Origin: Bacillota bacterium
GTDB taxonomy: Bacteria > Bacillota > Clostridia > Lachnospirales > Lachnospiraceae
Length of the DNA: 64,000 bases
Direction of reading: 5' to 3'
NCBI GenBank assembly: GCA_023411555.1
Contig: JAEYOQ010000017.1
Coordinates: 6,921 to 70,920 of the forward strand
A program made the position numbers and the translations under genes. Every line of letters begins with the position of its first letter. The stretch's first letter is position 1. Under the pieces are notes generated by a model. The model had not been told where the DNA came from, did no database searches, and saw nothing but the letters and a program-made list of their open reading frames with translations. This document shows, in pieces, positions 54,143 to 62,536 of this stretch.

Positions 54143-54402
54143 TTGTCGTCCTCCTAAATCGTTTTGTTATTATTATTCTGCATATGTATAAGAGTTTTTT
54201 GTGTCTGACATTAGTTGTATCACAGATCCGCTTCCTGTCATCCACCAAGGCCTCTTTCACCCAAAAATGGCATCACTTAATAAGGGCAATAGCTTTCGCA
54301 CAGTTATTGCCATGGTTTATCATTCATTCATACTAAAGTTATTAATTAAATCTAAAGCCATGTCAGGCTATAGATCACATAATTCGATACTCAATTCGTT
54401 AT
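54143..54402 (-). other. 260-base leader of the BMP gene
   Basis: No gene seen. On the minus strand a stem GGCAATA / TATTGCC (54285-54311) with a 13-base loop follows the GntR stop. The sequence was read for a purine-type riboswitch core, and none was recognised. It may hold a second promoter for the importer genes. Confidence 0.3.
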
Positions 54403-55170
54403 CTACAGATGTGATTTACGTTCCATTGAAAAACGATACTTACTTCCCAATAACTGATGTTTTGAATAGGCCAGGGGTTTGTCCGTATCCCCTACTAATA
54501 TCTCTTCCACAATAACAATTGGCTCATTTTTATTGATATCCGCGATATGAGAATCTGTATCCGCATTCAGAACATTAAATACGGTTTTTGCCCGCTTTGA
54601 AAGCTGATATAATTCATTAACAATGAAATTCTTAATCATATCATCATTATTGATATCCAGACTAAATTCTTCGAGATATTTTGCATCAAAAATTGTGGTT
54701 GTGCTTGCCACCTGACGTCCACTTGCAAAATAATCTGCTCGCACAGATACCATTAAGGTCCCAGCTTTTTCATATCCCAGCTCATGAGCCACATAGATAC
54801 CACAGGGCTGATACAGTGAGTTTGCTCTGATCTCCTCGATGGTATCAACACAATTCTCCAAGCAGGGATTAAAGAGCCACTGAAATCCATCCTTTGACTG
54901 TAATGCATATGCTGCAACCACTGCCTGTTTTCCTTGCGTTTTATTGATGTAACCATCTTCCTCAAGCTTTCTCATCGCCATTCTTACTGTCCCTCGGCTT
55001 ACCTTCCAATAGCTTGCTAGCATATTTTCGCTTGGAACAACATCTCCTGTACTAAGAACGCCTTCAACAATTAAATTGAATATGATATCATATATTTTTA
55101 CATAATTGGGTATTGTCAGATTATCCGAAGCATCCTTTTCAAGTAATGGTAATTGATCATAATCAATCAT
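54403..55170 (-). CDS. GntR family regulator with UTRA-like effector domain
   Basis: 255-residue regulator of the HutC type. The N-terminal winged helix includes PSENMLASYWKVSRGTVRMA and the C-terminal region (about 90-250) has the size and closing pattern of UTRA domains. It follows the first phosphorylase by six bases. It probably binds the inverted repeat at 56023-56073 and represses the nucleoside island until a nucleoside or its breakdown product is bound. Confidence 0.92.
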   Translation of the reverse strand: MIDYDQLPLLEKDASDNLTIPNYVKIYDIIFNLIVEGVLSTGDVVPSENMLASYWKVSRGTVRMAMRKLEEDGYINKTQGKQAVVAAYALQSKDGFQWLFNPCLENCVDTIEEIRANSLYQPCGIYVAHELGYEKAGTLMVSVRADYFASGRQVASTTTIFDAKYLEEFSLDINNDDMIKNFIVNELYQLSKRAKTVFNVLNADTDSHIADINKNEPIVIVEEILVGDTDKPLAYSKHQLLGSKYRFSMERKSHL

Positions 55171-55176
55171 GTTTGA

Positions 55177-55944
55177 TCACCTTTTTTGTAAATCCTCTCT
55201 AATGATAGATTTCATAGCTTCAATACCGACTACAATAACTCTGTCTTCCAAATCAGTAAGCGGTGGTTTGTCTTTTTCTGCATAATTCTTATAGTTGGTT
55301 GCACTTACAAGAACGGAGGCAGATCGAATCCCTAGTGTAGCAGCTACCAGGAACAGGGTTGAGCACTCCATACTTGTTGAGGTTGCTCCACCTGCTTCAT
55401 AGGCATTCCACTTGTGAATGATTTCATCCTTCACAGGCTTTGTTTCAGGACGGGTCTGACTGTAAAAAGAAGCTTTGGTTATTGTGACCCCAACATTGTA
55501 AGGCATTTCCAGTCTCATGGCAGCTCTCTCTAATTCCTTGAGCATATTAAAATCTGGAACAGCGGGAAATTCTGTGGGTAAGTAATGGTCGCTTACGCCT
55601 TCCATTCTAATCGCTCCATTAGGGATCACTATATCCCCTACCCTTACCTTTTCTGAAGTAGAAGCACAGGAACCTATACGCATCATGGTATCAGCACCGC
55701 ATTGATAGAGTTCTTCTATCGCGATTGCAGCAGATGGTCCACCAATTCCTGTACTGGTTACTGCTACCTTTACCCCTTCCAGCTCTCCTGTAAAGGTTCT
55801 GAACTCGCGATGATAAGCAATCTCTTTTGGATTATCAAAATAGGCTGCTATCTTTTCAGCACGCTCCGGACTACCCGGCAAAAAAACGTAACGCCCTACA
55901 TCTCCTTTCGTAATTCCGATATGCATCATTTTTACTTTCTCCAT
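55177..55944 (-). CDS. Nucleoside phosphorylase (uridine phosphorylase-like), copy 3
   Basis: 255-residue PNP/UDP family phosphorylase and first gene of the island. I start at ATG 55944 with GGAGG five bases upstream rather than ATG 55956. Motifs: VFLPGSPERAEKIA, TSTGIGGPSAAIAIEEL, MRIGSCASTS and STSMECSTLF. Very like the copy at 47582. Lying next to the regulator and under the inverted-repeat promoter, it may deal with the inducing nucleoside. Confidence 0.92.
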   Translation of the reverse strand: MEKVKMMHIGITKGDVGRYVFLPGSPERAEKIAAYFDNPKEIAYHREFRTFTGELEGVKVAVTSTGIGGPSAAIAIEELYQCGADTMMRIGSCASTSEKVRVGDIVIPNGAIRMEGVSDHYLPTEFPAVPDFNMLKELERAAMRLEMPYNVGVTITKASFYSQTRPETKPVKDEIIHKWNAYEAGGATSTSMECSTLFLVAATLGIRSASVLVSATNYKNYAEKDKPPLTDLEDRVIVVGIEAMKSIIREDLQKR

Positions 55945-56022
55945 ATCTTCCTCCATTTCTATATCTGTTCTAAATATAAATTACTGTTAATAAAATCACA
56001 TTCATGCGCCTTCTTAAGACGC

Positions 56023-56077
56023 AACATGGCAGCCAAGTTATAATCAAAGTGTACCACTTGGCTGCCATGTTGTCAAC
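56023..56077 (-). promoter_or_regulatory. Promoter inside a 17-bp inverted repeat (GntR operator)
   Basis: CAACATGGCAGCCAAGT (56023-56039) and its exact reverse complement (56057-56073) are 17 bases apart. On the minus strand -35 TTGACA (56072-56077) and -10 TACACT (56049-56054), spaced by 17 bases, place one arm between -35 and -10 and the other just after the start. Each arm holds the small palindrome TGGC-A/T-GCCA. Strong candidate for the operator of the GntR regulator. Confidence 0.75.
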
Positions 56078-56253
56078 AAATTTCAACTTATATTTATTTC
56101 AAAATAATACACATTGCACAATAGACTCATGTAACCTTATTAGTCAGCATTGACTTTATATATAACTTTCCGAATTATACAGTAATTATACTCACCAAAA
56201 TGTCATATACATGCATAAAAATATGGATTTAAAGTTGCCTGTACAATAATAGC

Positions 56254-57177
56254 CTATACGTATTCTTGTTCAATCTCCTTGACCCGTCTATATAAGAAAT
56301 CGTTGGCGGGTACATATATCTTATGCTTCTTAGCCATTTCTATCACAGTTCCTGCAAACATCTCAACTTCTGACGGTTTTCGATTAATGCGGTCCTGCCC
56401 CATGGAAGGAGTTCCTTCCGGATTAAGTTTCCCTATAATATCGATATACTGATTTAGATCTGCCTCGGATAGCTTAATTCCCTCTTTATCCGCGATAGCG
56501 ATTACCTCACGCATGGCAGCAATCATGGTACGATTAGGTTCTCCATAGGCTAGCGCTCCGGCATAATTAGTATTATAAACCATGCAGGTTTGATTAACCC
56601 CAACATTCAGCATGAACTTACTCCACATACGATGTAGGATGTCCTCCTCCACCACAAAGGGCAGATCGATCTTCTCAAAGAATGAGATAACTCGGGTCAG
56701 CTTATCTCTTTTTCTTTCATCCTCAATCCCCAGACGCAATTCTCCCATTCGGGTAAATTGCAGCTTATTGCCAAACTTCATCGCATCCATACCTTGGGCT
56801 ACCGTATAAAGAACCTTATCCATCCCATATTGTCTTCCTATAATCTCCTCACTAGATATTCCATTCAAAGCAGACAGGATTATCGTATCCGGCCCAATGC
56901 ATTTCTTCATGGAAATAAGAGCTTCAGAAAGTCCAGTATACTTAACCGCAACGATAAGCAAGTCAGTCGGTTCCGCTTCACTATCCTTAGTTAACTTAAA
57001 CTTAAGCTCTTCCTCATTGCAATAAAACGTCTGATTTTCATACTTTTTAAGACGGTTATCATCCATTATAAAGTCCACTGCTTCCATCCCTAGACGCTTA
57101 ACGATATGGGAGCCATACAAAAGTCCCAATGCTCCCATGCCAATAATACTTACCTTTGATATTTCATTTTTAGTCAT
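56254..57177 (-). CDS. Ketopantoate reductase family protein (PanE/ApbA)
   Basis: 307-residue NADPH-dependent reductase. The nucleotide-binding loop is IIGMGALGLLYG near residue 11; the catalytic Lys is probably in MLNVGVNQTC-adjacent SKFMLN, and Glu/Ser positions follow in the helical C-terminal domain (KPSEVEMFAGTVIEMA). Normal length. In the coenzyme A pathway it reduces 2-dehydropantoate, but many paralogues reduce other 2-oxoacids, and no panB/panC lies nearby, so the true substrate is open. The AGGAGG site is five bases from ATG. Transcribed alone; a promoter was not clearly seen. Confidence 0.85.
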   Translation of the reverse strand: MTKNEISKVSIIGMGALGLLYGSHIVKRLGMEAVDFIMDDNRLKKYENQTFYCNEEELKFKLTKDSEAEPTDLLIVAVKYTGLSEALISMKKCIGPDTIILSALNGISSEEIIGRQYGMDKVLYTVAQGMDAMKFGNKLQFTRMGELRLGIEDERKRDKLTRVISFFEKIDLPFVVEEDILHRMWSKFMLNVGVNQTCMVYNTNYAGALAYGEPNRTMIAAMREVIAIADKEGIKLSEADLNQYIDIIGKLNPEGTPSMGQDRINRKPSEVEMFAGTVIEMAKKHKIYVPANDFLYRRVKEIEQEYV

Positions 57178-57590
57178 AGCTCCTCCTGTCTTACAGCCTT
57201 ATGTTCTTGGTATCTACCTTTAGTATAATATCGATATATTCGAAGACTATCCTTCCGATCTCCCTTTGAATTATCCTTTCGTATTATCCATGCAAACCAT
57301 AATATAATACTATCACTATTGTACGATGATTTCTATTATATTTAAAAGAGGCTCTAGAAACTTAAGCTTCCAAGGACTCTAGTAAAGTTACAAAATTATT
57401 TACATTCCTTAATTGTATTATGTAGGCTTTAATGCCCGTTCATCTTCAGTATCAGATCTGCTAGAGCTGATGTATAGCTTGGCACCGCATTTATAGCATA
57501 TCACACAATCCTCCCAGCCTCTTCATGTTTTGGCTACATTTTCACCCATTTTCCATTTTCCATAGGCTAAATGAATTACTTTTTCATCTC
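57178..57590. other. Intergenic gap with a short zinc-ribbon-like relic
   Basis: No intact gene. On the minus strand a frame ending at 57418 reads GWEDCVICYKCGAKLYISSS then RSDTEDERALKPT, with a TGA just upstream. The CVIC-YKCG pairs look like a zinc ribbon. It has no start codon or ribosome site and may be a gene remnant. Confidence 0.3.
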
Positions 57591-57620
57591 TTGACATTTT
57601 AGATAGATGCGACTATAATA
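57591..57620 (+). promoter_or_regulatory. Promoter of the malate dehydrogenase-malic enzyme operon
   Basis: -35 TTGACA (57591-57596) and -10 TATAAT (57615-57620), both consensus, with 18-base spacing. The start would be near 57627. Confidence 0.75.
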
Positions 57621-57650
57621 ATTATAAACAGAAGCTCTGTGACGAAGAGA

Positions 57651-57686
57651 AAAGCGACTGCCTTTATTGGTTGTCGCTTTTTTTTC
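57651..57686 (+). terminator. Leader terminator ahead of the operon
   Basis: Stem AAAAGCGAC / GTCGCTTTT (57651-57682) with a 14-base loop followed by a run of eight T. It lies between the promoter and the first gene, and a smaller stem CTCT/AGAG precedes it. This predicts attenuation, or a small RNA of about 60 bases. No known riboswitch was recognised in the 25 bases before the stem. Confidence 0.7.
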
Positions 57687-57716
57687 GTTAGATCATAATT
57701 TTAGGAGGATGAAAGT

Positions 57717-58829
57717 ATGGCAGATAAGTCAAATATTGTAGATTGGACAACGATTACTAACTTTGTAGTTGATACCTTTGTGAAATATGGTATTCCCGAA
57801 GGGGATGCTAAAATCTGCGCGGATGTATTGTTGGAGTCTGATAAACGCGGTATTGAATCCCACGGCGTAAACCGCTTTAAGCCAATTTATCTGGACAGAA
57901 TTAAAGCAGGAATACAGAAGCCGGTGACTGAATTTGAGATAATCAGAGAAACACCTACCACTGCTGTTGTAGATGGTCATGACGGAATGGGTCAGGTTAT
58001 TGGTTATAAATCTATGAAAATGGCTATTGAAAAGGCAAAGAAGTACGGTATGGGTATGGTTGCAGCACGTAATTCAACACATTACGGAATTGCTGGCTAT
58101 TATGCAACTATGGCAGTTGAAGCTGGTTGCATCGGTATCACAGGTACCAATGCAAGACCCTCTATCGCTCCTACCTTTGGCGTTGAAAATATGCTAGGAA
58201 CTAACCCCTTGACTTTTGGTATGCCTACAGACGAAGAATTCCCCTTCGTTCTTGACTGTGCTACCTCCATTACACAGAGAGGACGAATTGAATATTACGC
58301 ACGTGTAGGCAAGTCTACACCAGCCGGAATGGTTATCGGACGTGATGGAGAGGCTAAGACGGAATCCGTGCAGATATTAACTGATCTAAACACTGGAAAT
58401 GCTGCACTTGCACCTTTAGGTGGTATAGGTGAAGAGTTAGCCGGATATAAGGGCTACGGCTATGCAACTGTGGTTGAGATACTTTCTGCAGCCTTACAGC
58501 AAGGTAATTTCTTACGTGCACTGTCAGGTATCGGAGAGAACGGAGAAAAGCTTCCTTATCATCTTGGTCATTTCTTTATTGCCATTGATACAGAAGCCTT
58601 CATGGGGCTGGAAGCCTTCAAAAAGACTTGTGGAGATATTCTGCGTGACCTTCGCGGATCAGAGAAGGCACCCGGACAGGACCACATCTTCACTGCCGGT
58701 GAAAAAGAGTACCTGGTATGGCAGGAGCGTAAGGACAGCGGAGTACCGATTAACGATGCCGTACAGAAGGAACTCATTCAGATTCGTGATGAGCTTGGAT
58801 TAACACAATATAGATTCCCGTTTGAATAG
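57717..58829 (+). CDS. Malate/L-lactate dehydrogenase family (Ldh2) oxidoreductase
   Basis: 370-residue NAD(P)-dependent dehydrogenase of the Ldh_2/YlbC family, unrelated to the usual lactate and malate dehydrogenases. ESHGVNRF and RNSTHYGIAGYY hold the conserved active-site histidines, and GTNPLTFGMP is a cofactor-binding motif. Members oxidise malate, sulfolactate, ureidoglycolate or similar 2-hydroxyacids. AGGAGG lies eight bases from the ATG. The malic enzyme gene starts 10 bases after the stop, which favours malate as a shared metabolite. Confidence 0.9.
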   Translation: MADKSNIVDWTTITNFVVDTFVKYGIPEGDAKICADVLLESDKRGIESHGVNRFKPIYLDRIKAGIQKPVTEFEIIRETPTTAVVDGHDGMGQVIGYKSMKMAIEKAKKYGMGMVAARNSTHYGIAGYYATMAVEAGCIGITGTNARPSIAPTFGVENMLGTNPLTFGMPTDEEFPFVLDCATSITQRGRIEYYARVGKSTPAGMVIGRDGEAKTESVQILTDLNTGNAALAPLGGIGEELAGYKGYGYATVVEILSAALQQGNFLRALSGIGENGEKLPYHLGHFFIAIDTEAFMGLEAFKKTCGDILRDLRGSEKAPGQDHIFTAGEKEYLVWQERKDSGVPINDAVQKELIQIRDELGLTQYRFPFE

Positions 58830-58839
58830 GAGAAGGAAT

Positions 58840-60012
58840 ATGGATATCAAACAGCAGTCATTACAAAAGCATTATGAATGGAAGGGAAAGATCGAAGTAA
58901 TTTCCCGTGCTCCCATTAATTCAAGAGAAGAGCTTTCTCTTGCTTATACACCCGGTGTTGCGGAGCCATGTCTTGAGATTCAAAAGGATTACAACAAATC
59001 CTTTGAGCTGACCCGCAGGAGTAACCTGGTTGCAGTAATCACAGACGGTACCGCTGTACTTGGTCTGGGCGATATTGGACCAGAGGCTGGTATGCCGGTT
59101 ATGGAGGGAAAGGCTGCACTTTTCAAGGAATTTGCTGGAGTAGATGCATTCCCTATCTGCGTACGTTCTAAGGATGTGGATGAGCTGGTCCGTACTATTT
59201 ATCTGATTTCCGGTAGTTTTGGCGGAATTAATCTGGAGGATATCTCAGCTCCACGCTGCTTTGAAATAGAGAAAAGACTCAAAGATATATGTGATATCCC
59301 GGTATTCCATGATGATCAACACGGTACCGCGATTGTTGTAGCGGCCGCCTTGATTAATGCCCTCAAGATTGTAAAAAAGGAAATTGGAACCGTGAAGGTT
59401 GTTCTGAATGGTGCAGGCTCTGCAGGTATTGCCATTGCCCAGCATCTTTTGAATCTGGGCCTGAAGAACCTGACACTGGTCGATCGTTTTGGTATCATCT
59501 GTGAAGGCATGGAAGAATTGAATCCTGCACAGGCAGAACTGGCGAAGGTGACTAATCGTTCCCATCAGAAAGGTCTCTTAGCAGATGCTATGAAGGACGC
59601 TGATGTCTTTATCGGTGTCTCTGCTCCGAATATTGTAAGTGCAGAGATGGTTCAGTCTATGGCGCAGGATTCTATCGTATTTGCCATGGCTAATCCTACA
59701 CCAGAGATTATGCCTGACGTTGCTAAGGCTGCAGGAGCAAGGATAGTAGGAACCGGTCGGTCTGATTTTGCTAATCAGATCAATAATGTGCTTGCTTTCC
59801 CTGGTATCTTCCGTGGTGCCTTGGACTGTCGTGCTAAAACAATTAGTGAAGAGATGAAGGTGGCAGCATCCTATGCCATAGCAGGCCTTATTTCAGAGGA
59901 GGATCTAAACGAGGAATGTATTATTCCAAATCCTCTGGATAAACGAGTAGCACAGGTGGTAGCCGAAGCAGTCATAAACGAAGCCCGTACAACCGGCATA
60001 GCCCGGATATAA
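58840..60012 (+). CDS. NAD(P)-dependent malic enzyme
   Basis: 390-residue short-form bacterial malic enzyme, decarboxylating malate to pyruvate. The start is ATG 58840 with AGGAGAAGG upstream; a TTG at 58822 extends the frame without a ribosome site. Motifs: SLAYTPGVAEPC, FGGINLEDISAP, VFHDDQHGTAIV and the nucleotide loop NGAGSAGIAIAQ. Ends normally. Cotranscribed with the Ldh2 gene. The pair would interconvert oxaloacetate or malate and pyruvate and balance reduced cofactors. Confidence 0.95.
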   Translation: MDIKQQSLQKHYEWKGKIEVISRAPINSREELSLAYTPGVAEPCLEIQKDYNKSFELTRRSNLVAVITDGTAVLGLGDIGPEAGMPVMEGKAALFKEFAGVDAFPICVRSKDVDELVRTIYLISGSFGGINLEDISAPRCFEIEKRLKDICDIPVFHDDQHGTAIVVAAALINALKIVKKEIGTVKVVLNGAGSAGIAIAQHLLNLGLKNLTLVDRFGIICEGMEELNPAQAELAKVTNRSHQKGLLADAMKDADVFIGVSAPNIVSAEMVQSMAQDSIVFAMANPTPEIMPDVAKAAGARIVGTGRSDFANQINNVLAFPGIFRGALDCRAKTISEEMKVAASYAIAGLISEEDLNEECIIPNPLDKRVAQVVAEAVINEARTTGIARI

Positions 60013-60024
60013 TATAGTTGTGTA

Positions 60025-60047
60025 GGGGGGAGTGATTCACTCCCCCC
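60025..60047 (+). terminator. Stem-loop after malic enzyme
   Basis: Perfect stem GGGGGGAGTGA / TTCACTCCCCCC, almost no loop, 13 bases after the stop. No T-run follows (CTCATAGC), so termination is uncertain. Confidence 0.55.
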
Positions 60048-60064
60048 TCATAGCACCATAGAAT

Positions 60065-60378
60065 ATGATTGACAAAGGTATTCCAAATGAGGTAATGGAG
60101 CAAATGGTTTTTCCAGAAAGTTAATATGAGACCCCGGAAGAAAAGGTAGCATTTGCTAAGCAAATGGATCACTTAGATGCGTATGTCCAATTATAAATAA
60201 ATTGTCAAACCCCACAGCTGTTTCCCTAACATATTGCGGTTGTTGTAGTGGACATGTAAAATATGGTTTCGAAAAACTTCTCGAGGTAAAGCTGCGACTT
60301 ATAGAAACTGTATCCTCTCCTATTAGCTCTAAGGGTGAAAAGCAATGTGAACATCTATTTAAAATAATAAGGTTTTAA
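60065..60378 (+). pseudogene. Two protein remnants after malic enzyme
   Basis: A plus-strand frame MIDKGIPNEVMEQMVFPES is broken by TAA at 60122 and goes on as YETPEEKVAFAKQMDHLDAY to 60196. A second frame without ATG (from about 60205) reads TYCGCCSGHVKYGFEKLLEV and continues to TAA near 60378. Both look like coding text that has decayed. I do not recognise either family. Confidence 0.35.
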
Positions 60379-60387
60379 GCTTCAAAA

Positions 60388-60419
60388 GAGAGGGGCATCA
60401 CACACATGATGCCCCTCTC
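60388..60419 (-). terminator. Terminator of chemotaxis receptor gene
   Basis: Perfect 13-base stem GAGAGGGGCATCA / TGATGCCCCTCTC with a six-base loop, followed on the minus strand by TTTTGAAG, seven bases after the stop. Confidence 0.85.
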
Positions 60420-60425
60420 GAGCTT

Positions 60426-62141
60426 TCAATTAACCTTAAACTGATTAACAGAGTTACTAAGTTCCTCCATTAGCATCATCACGTTTTGCAGGTTGTTCCT
60501 TATTCCTTCCATAATTGCATATTGTTCCTCGGTTTCAGCCGATGTCTGCTGTATATTAGCATTCAGTTCCTTGGCAGTATTAGAAAGGGAGGCGGTTTTA
60601 TCTAGAACATCCTTACCATACGTTTCAATACTCAGAATTGCTGATGCAATATCCTTAATTCGATCATTCATCTTCTCATTAGAAGCAAAAAGATTATCCA
60701 GATGTAGCTTCACCTCTGACATAACTAATACTCCATTTCTAGCCTCCACTACACCGTTTTGAATAGCTGCACCAGATCGGTCAATCTCCTCTTGCACTGC
60801 GACTATTAGATCGTTTATTTTATTCGTAGCATTACTGGATTGCATGGCTAGACTCTTAATCTCATCGGCTACCACCGCAAATCCTCTTCCATGTTCCCCA
60901 GCAGATGCTGCTTCGATCGATGCATTCAAGGCAAGAAGATTCGTTTTCTTTGATATGCTAGATACAATATCACTAAAGGAAAGAACTTCTTTGAATTTAT
61001 CCTCTAAATTTCTCATGAGTAAAGCGGTTGAATCAACTGTATCATTTACCAGATTAATCTGTTCTACTGAGTTTTCTACTTTATCCGATGCCTCTATCAT
61101 ATTCTTCATATCTAATTCAGAAGCATTTAATACTTGATCTATATTATCCGTTATGTTCTTAATGTCCATAAATACTTTGTTCATGGCCACATTCACATCA
61201 TCCACACTACTTACCTGGGTAGTGGTTCCATGGGCAATTTCTGTTACTATTTTTGTTATCTCTTCCGTGGCTTTATTCGCTATATCAACATCGTTATTTA
61301 CAGTATCTACTTCTTTTAATACCTGATTGGTATGCTTCCTAATCCCATGTATCATAGCAGACATATTATCAATCATGGATTGAAATGCCGCAGAAAGGCT
61401 TCCAACTTCGTCTGTTCTATTCGTACCTACACGCTCTGTTAAATCTCCATTCTTAATAATGTTTATTTTGGACTGTAGGACCTTTAATGACCGTATAATA
61501 ATATAAGCAGTAACTATAGATAACAGGATGCTGATAACGACAGAAAGCCCTGTCACCATAGATATTCCTCTATTGGCCTCACTCAATCTTTCAACCACAT
61601 AACTAGCGTCGAAATCAGCACCTAATAACCCAACTACTTTACCCGTCGAATTTGTAATTGGAATGTAACCCGATATCAACTCACCCCAACTACTACTATA
61701 ACGTTCATAGGCTTCATTTCCATCCAGACAAGCAATCATCAATTCAGTCATATCATTTTCCACGTCACCAAGTAAGGATTCTCCCTCCGAACCTGCCTCT
61801 GTGCCATCAGCCACATAGATATAATCTCCTGTGGATGCTCGACTCATTGTATAGAGAAATTTAAGTCCGGTAATTTCTCTCATTCTAATAAGTTCTTCCT
61901 TCAACTGATTGTAATAATTATCATTCATGTCTTGGGATTTTGCTATAGCTTCAAATTTATCTGCATTAATGGTCTTGTTTACTGATCTTGTTATATTTAG
62001 AGCCATCTGGCCTAGGCTGTACTCAATAGAAGCTTCTGCTGTCCTATAAGAAAAATAATGAATCGTTAAAGATGAAACTAATACTAGACTAGTACACAAC
62101 AAACAGATTTTAAACATTAATGAATTAAACTTTTTTCTCAT
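60426..62141 (-). CDS. Methyl-accepting chemotaxis protein
   Basis: 571-residue chemoreceptor. I start at ATG 62141 with GGAGGAAGC just upstream; ATG at 62159 has no ribosome site. TM1 is about 8-30, the outside sensor domain 31-193 (Cache-like: YIYVADGTEAG, SGYIPITNSTGKVVG), TM2 about 194-216, HAMP 215-265, then a long coiled coil. The signalling tip NLLALNASIEAASAGEHGRG (401-420) and FAVVADEIKSLAMQSS are standard. It passes ligand information to CheA/CheW, which are not in the window. It suggests a motile host cell. The gene is monocistronic. The upstream gap 62142-62420 is AT-rich and holds only possible promoter elements. Confidence 0.96.
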   Translation of the reverse strand: MRKKFNSLMFKICLLCTSLVLVSSLTIHYFSYRTAEASIEYSLGQMALNITRSVNKTINADKFEAIAKSQDMNDNYYNQLKEELIRMREITGLKFLYTMSRASTGDYIYVADGTEAGSEGESLLGDVENDMTELMIACLDGNEAYERYSSSWGELISGYIPITNSTGKVVGLLGADFDASYVVERLSEANRGISMVTGLSVVISILLSIVTAYIIIRSLKVLQSKINIIKNGDLTERVGTNRTDEVGSLSAAFQSMIDNMSAMIHGIRKHTNQVLKEVDTVNNDVDIANKATEEITKIVTEIAHGTTTQVSSVDDVNVAMNKVFMDIKNITDNIDQVLNASELDMKNMIEASDKVENSVEQINLVNDTVDSTALLMRNLEDKFKEVLSFSDIVSSISKKTNLLALNASIEAASAGEHGRGFAVVADEIKSLAMQSSNATNKINDLIVAVQEEIDRSGAAIQNGVVEARNGVLVMSEVKLHLDNLFASNEKMNDRIKDIASAILSIETYGKDVLDKTASLSNTAKELNANIQQTSAETEEQYAIMEGIRNNLQNVMMLMEELSNSVNQFKVN

Positions 62142-62420
62142 GCTTCCTCCATGATGCATAAATGAACTTATAAACCTATTCCACAGGAAACTCTCATTGA
62201 TTAATCAATAGTAGCTAGATTATATAGTGTCTTATGCCGTTCTTTCTATTTTGTAAAACATGTACTAATTATAACCTATTTTTGTTATTTTTTTCTACAT
62301 ATTTCATCAAAATATTATAATCAACTACTGTTTATGTTGTATTACAGAATTCTTGGTGGTGTCGTATCTACTTGATTGGTACGGATTATGATTAATACTT
62401 AATTACAAAATAAAAAATAA

Positions 62421-62466
62421 CTGAAATGCAATAAAGACAATATTTCTAGCCTTTATTGCATTTCAG
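62421..62466 (-). terminator. Terminator of the DUF6273-like gene
   Basis: Perfect 16-base stem CTGAAATGCAATAAAG / CTTTATTGCATTTCAG with a 14-base loop, followed on the minus strand by TTATTTTTTATTTTG. Confidence 0.9.
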
Positions 62467-62536
62467 TCATTTTAGAATGCTAAGCTACTAATATACGCAA
62501 TCAAAATTTAACACAGCTCATCATTTATTCCTTCTC

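Noticed and set aside
54143..54402. Purine riboswitch ahead of the nucleoside importer
   Set aside because: The conserved core and pairing elements of purine riboswitches were not found; only one simple hairpin is present.
57627..57686. Guanidine-II (mini-ykkC) riboswitch, because ACGA occurs in a small loop
   Set aside because: Only one of the two required ACGR hairpin loops is present.
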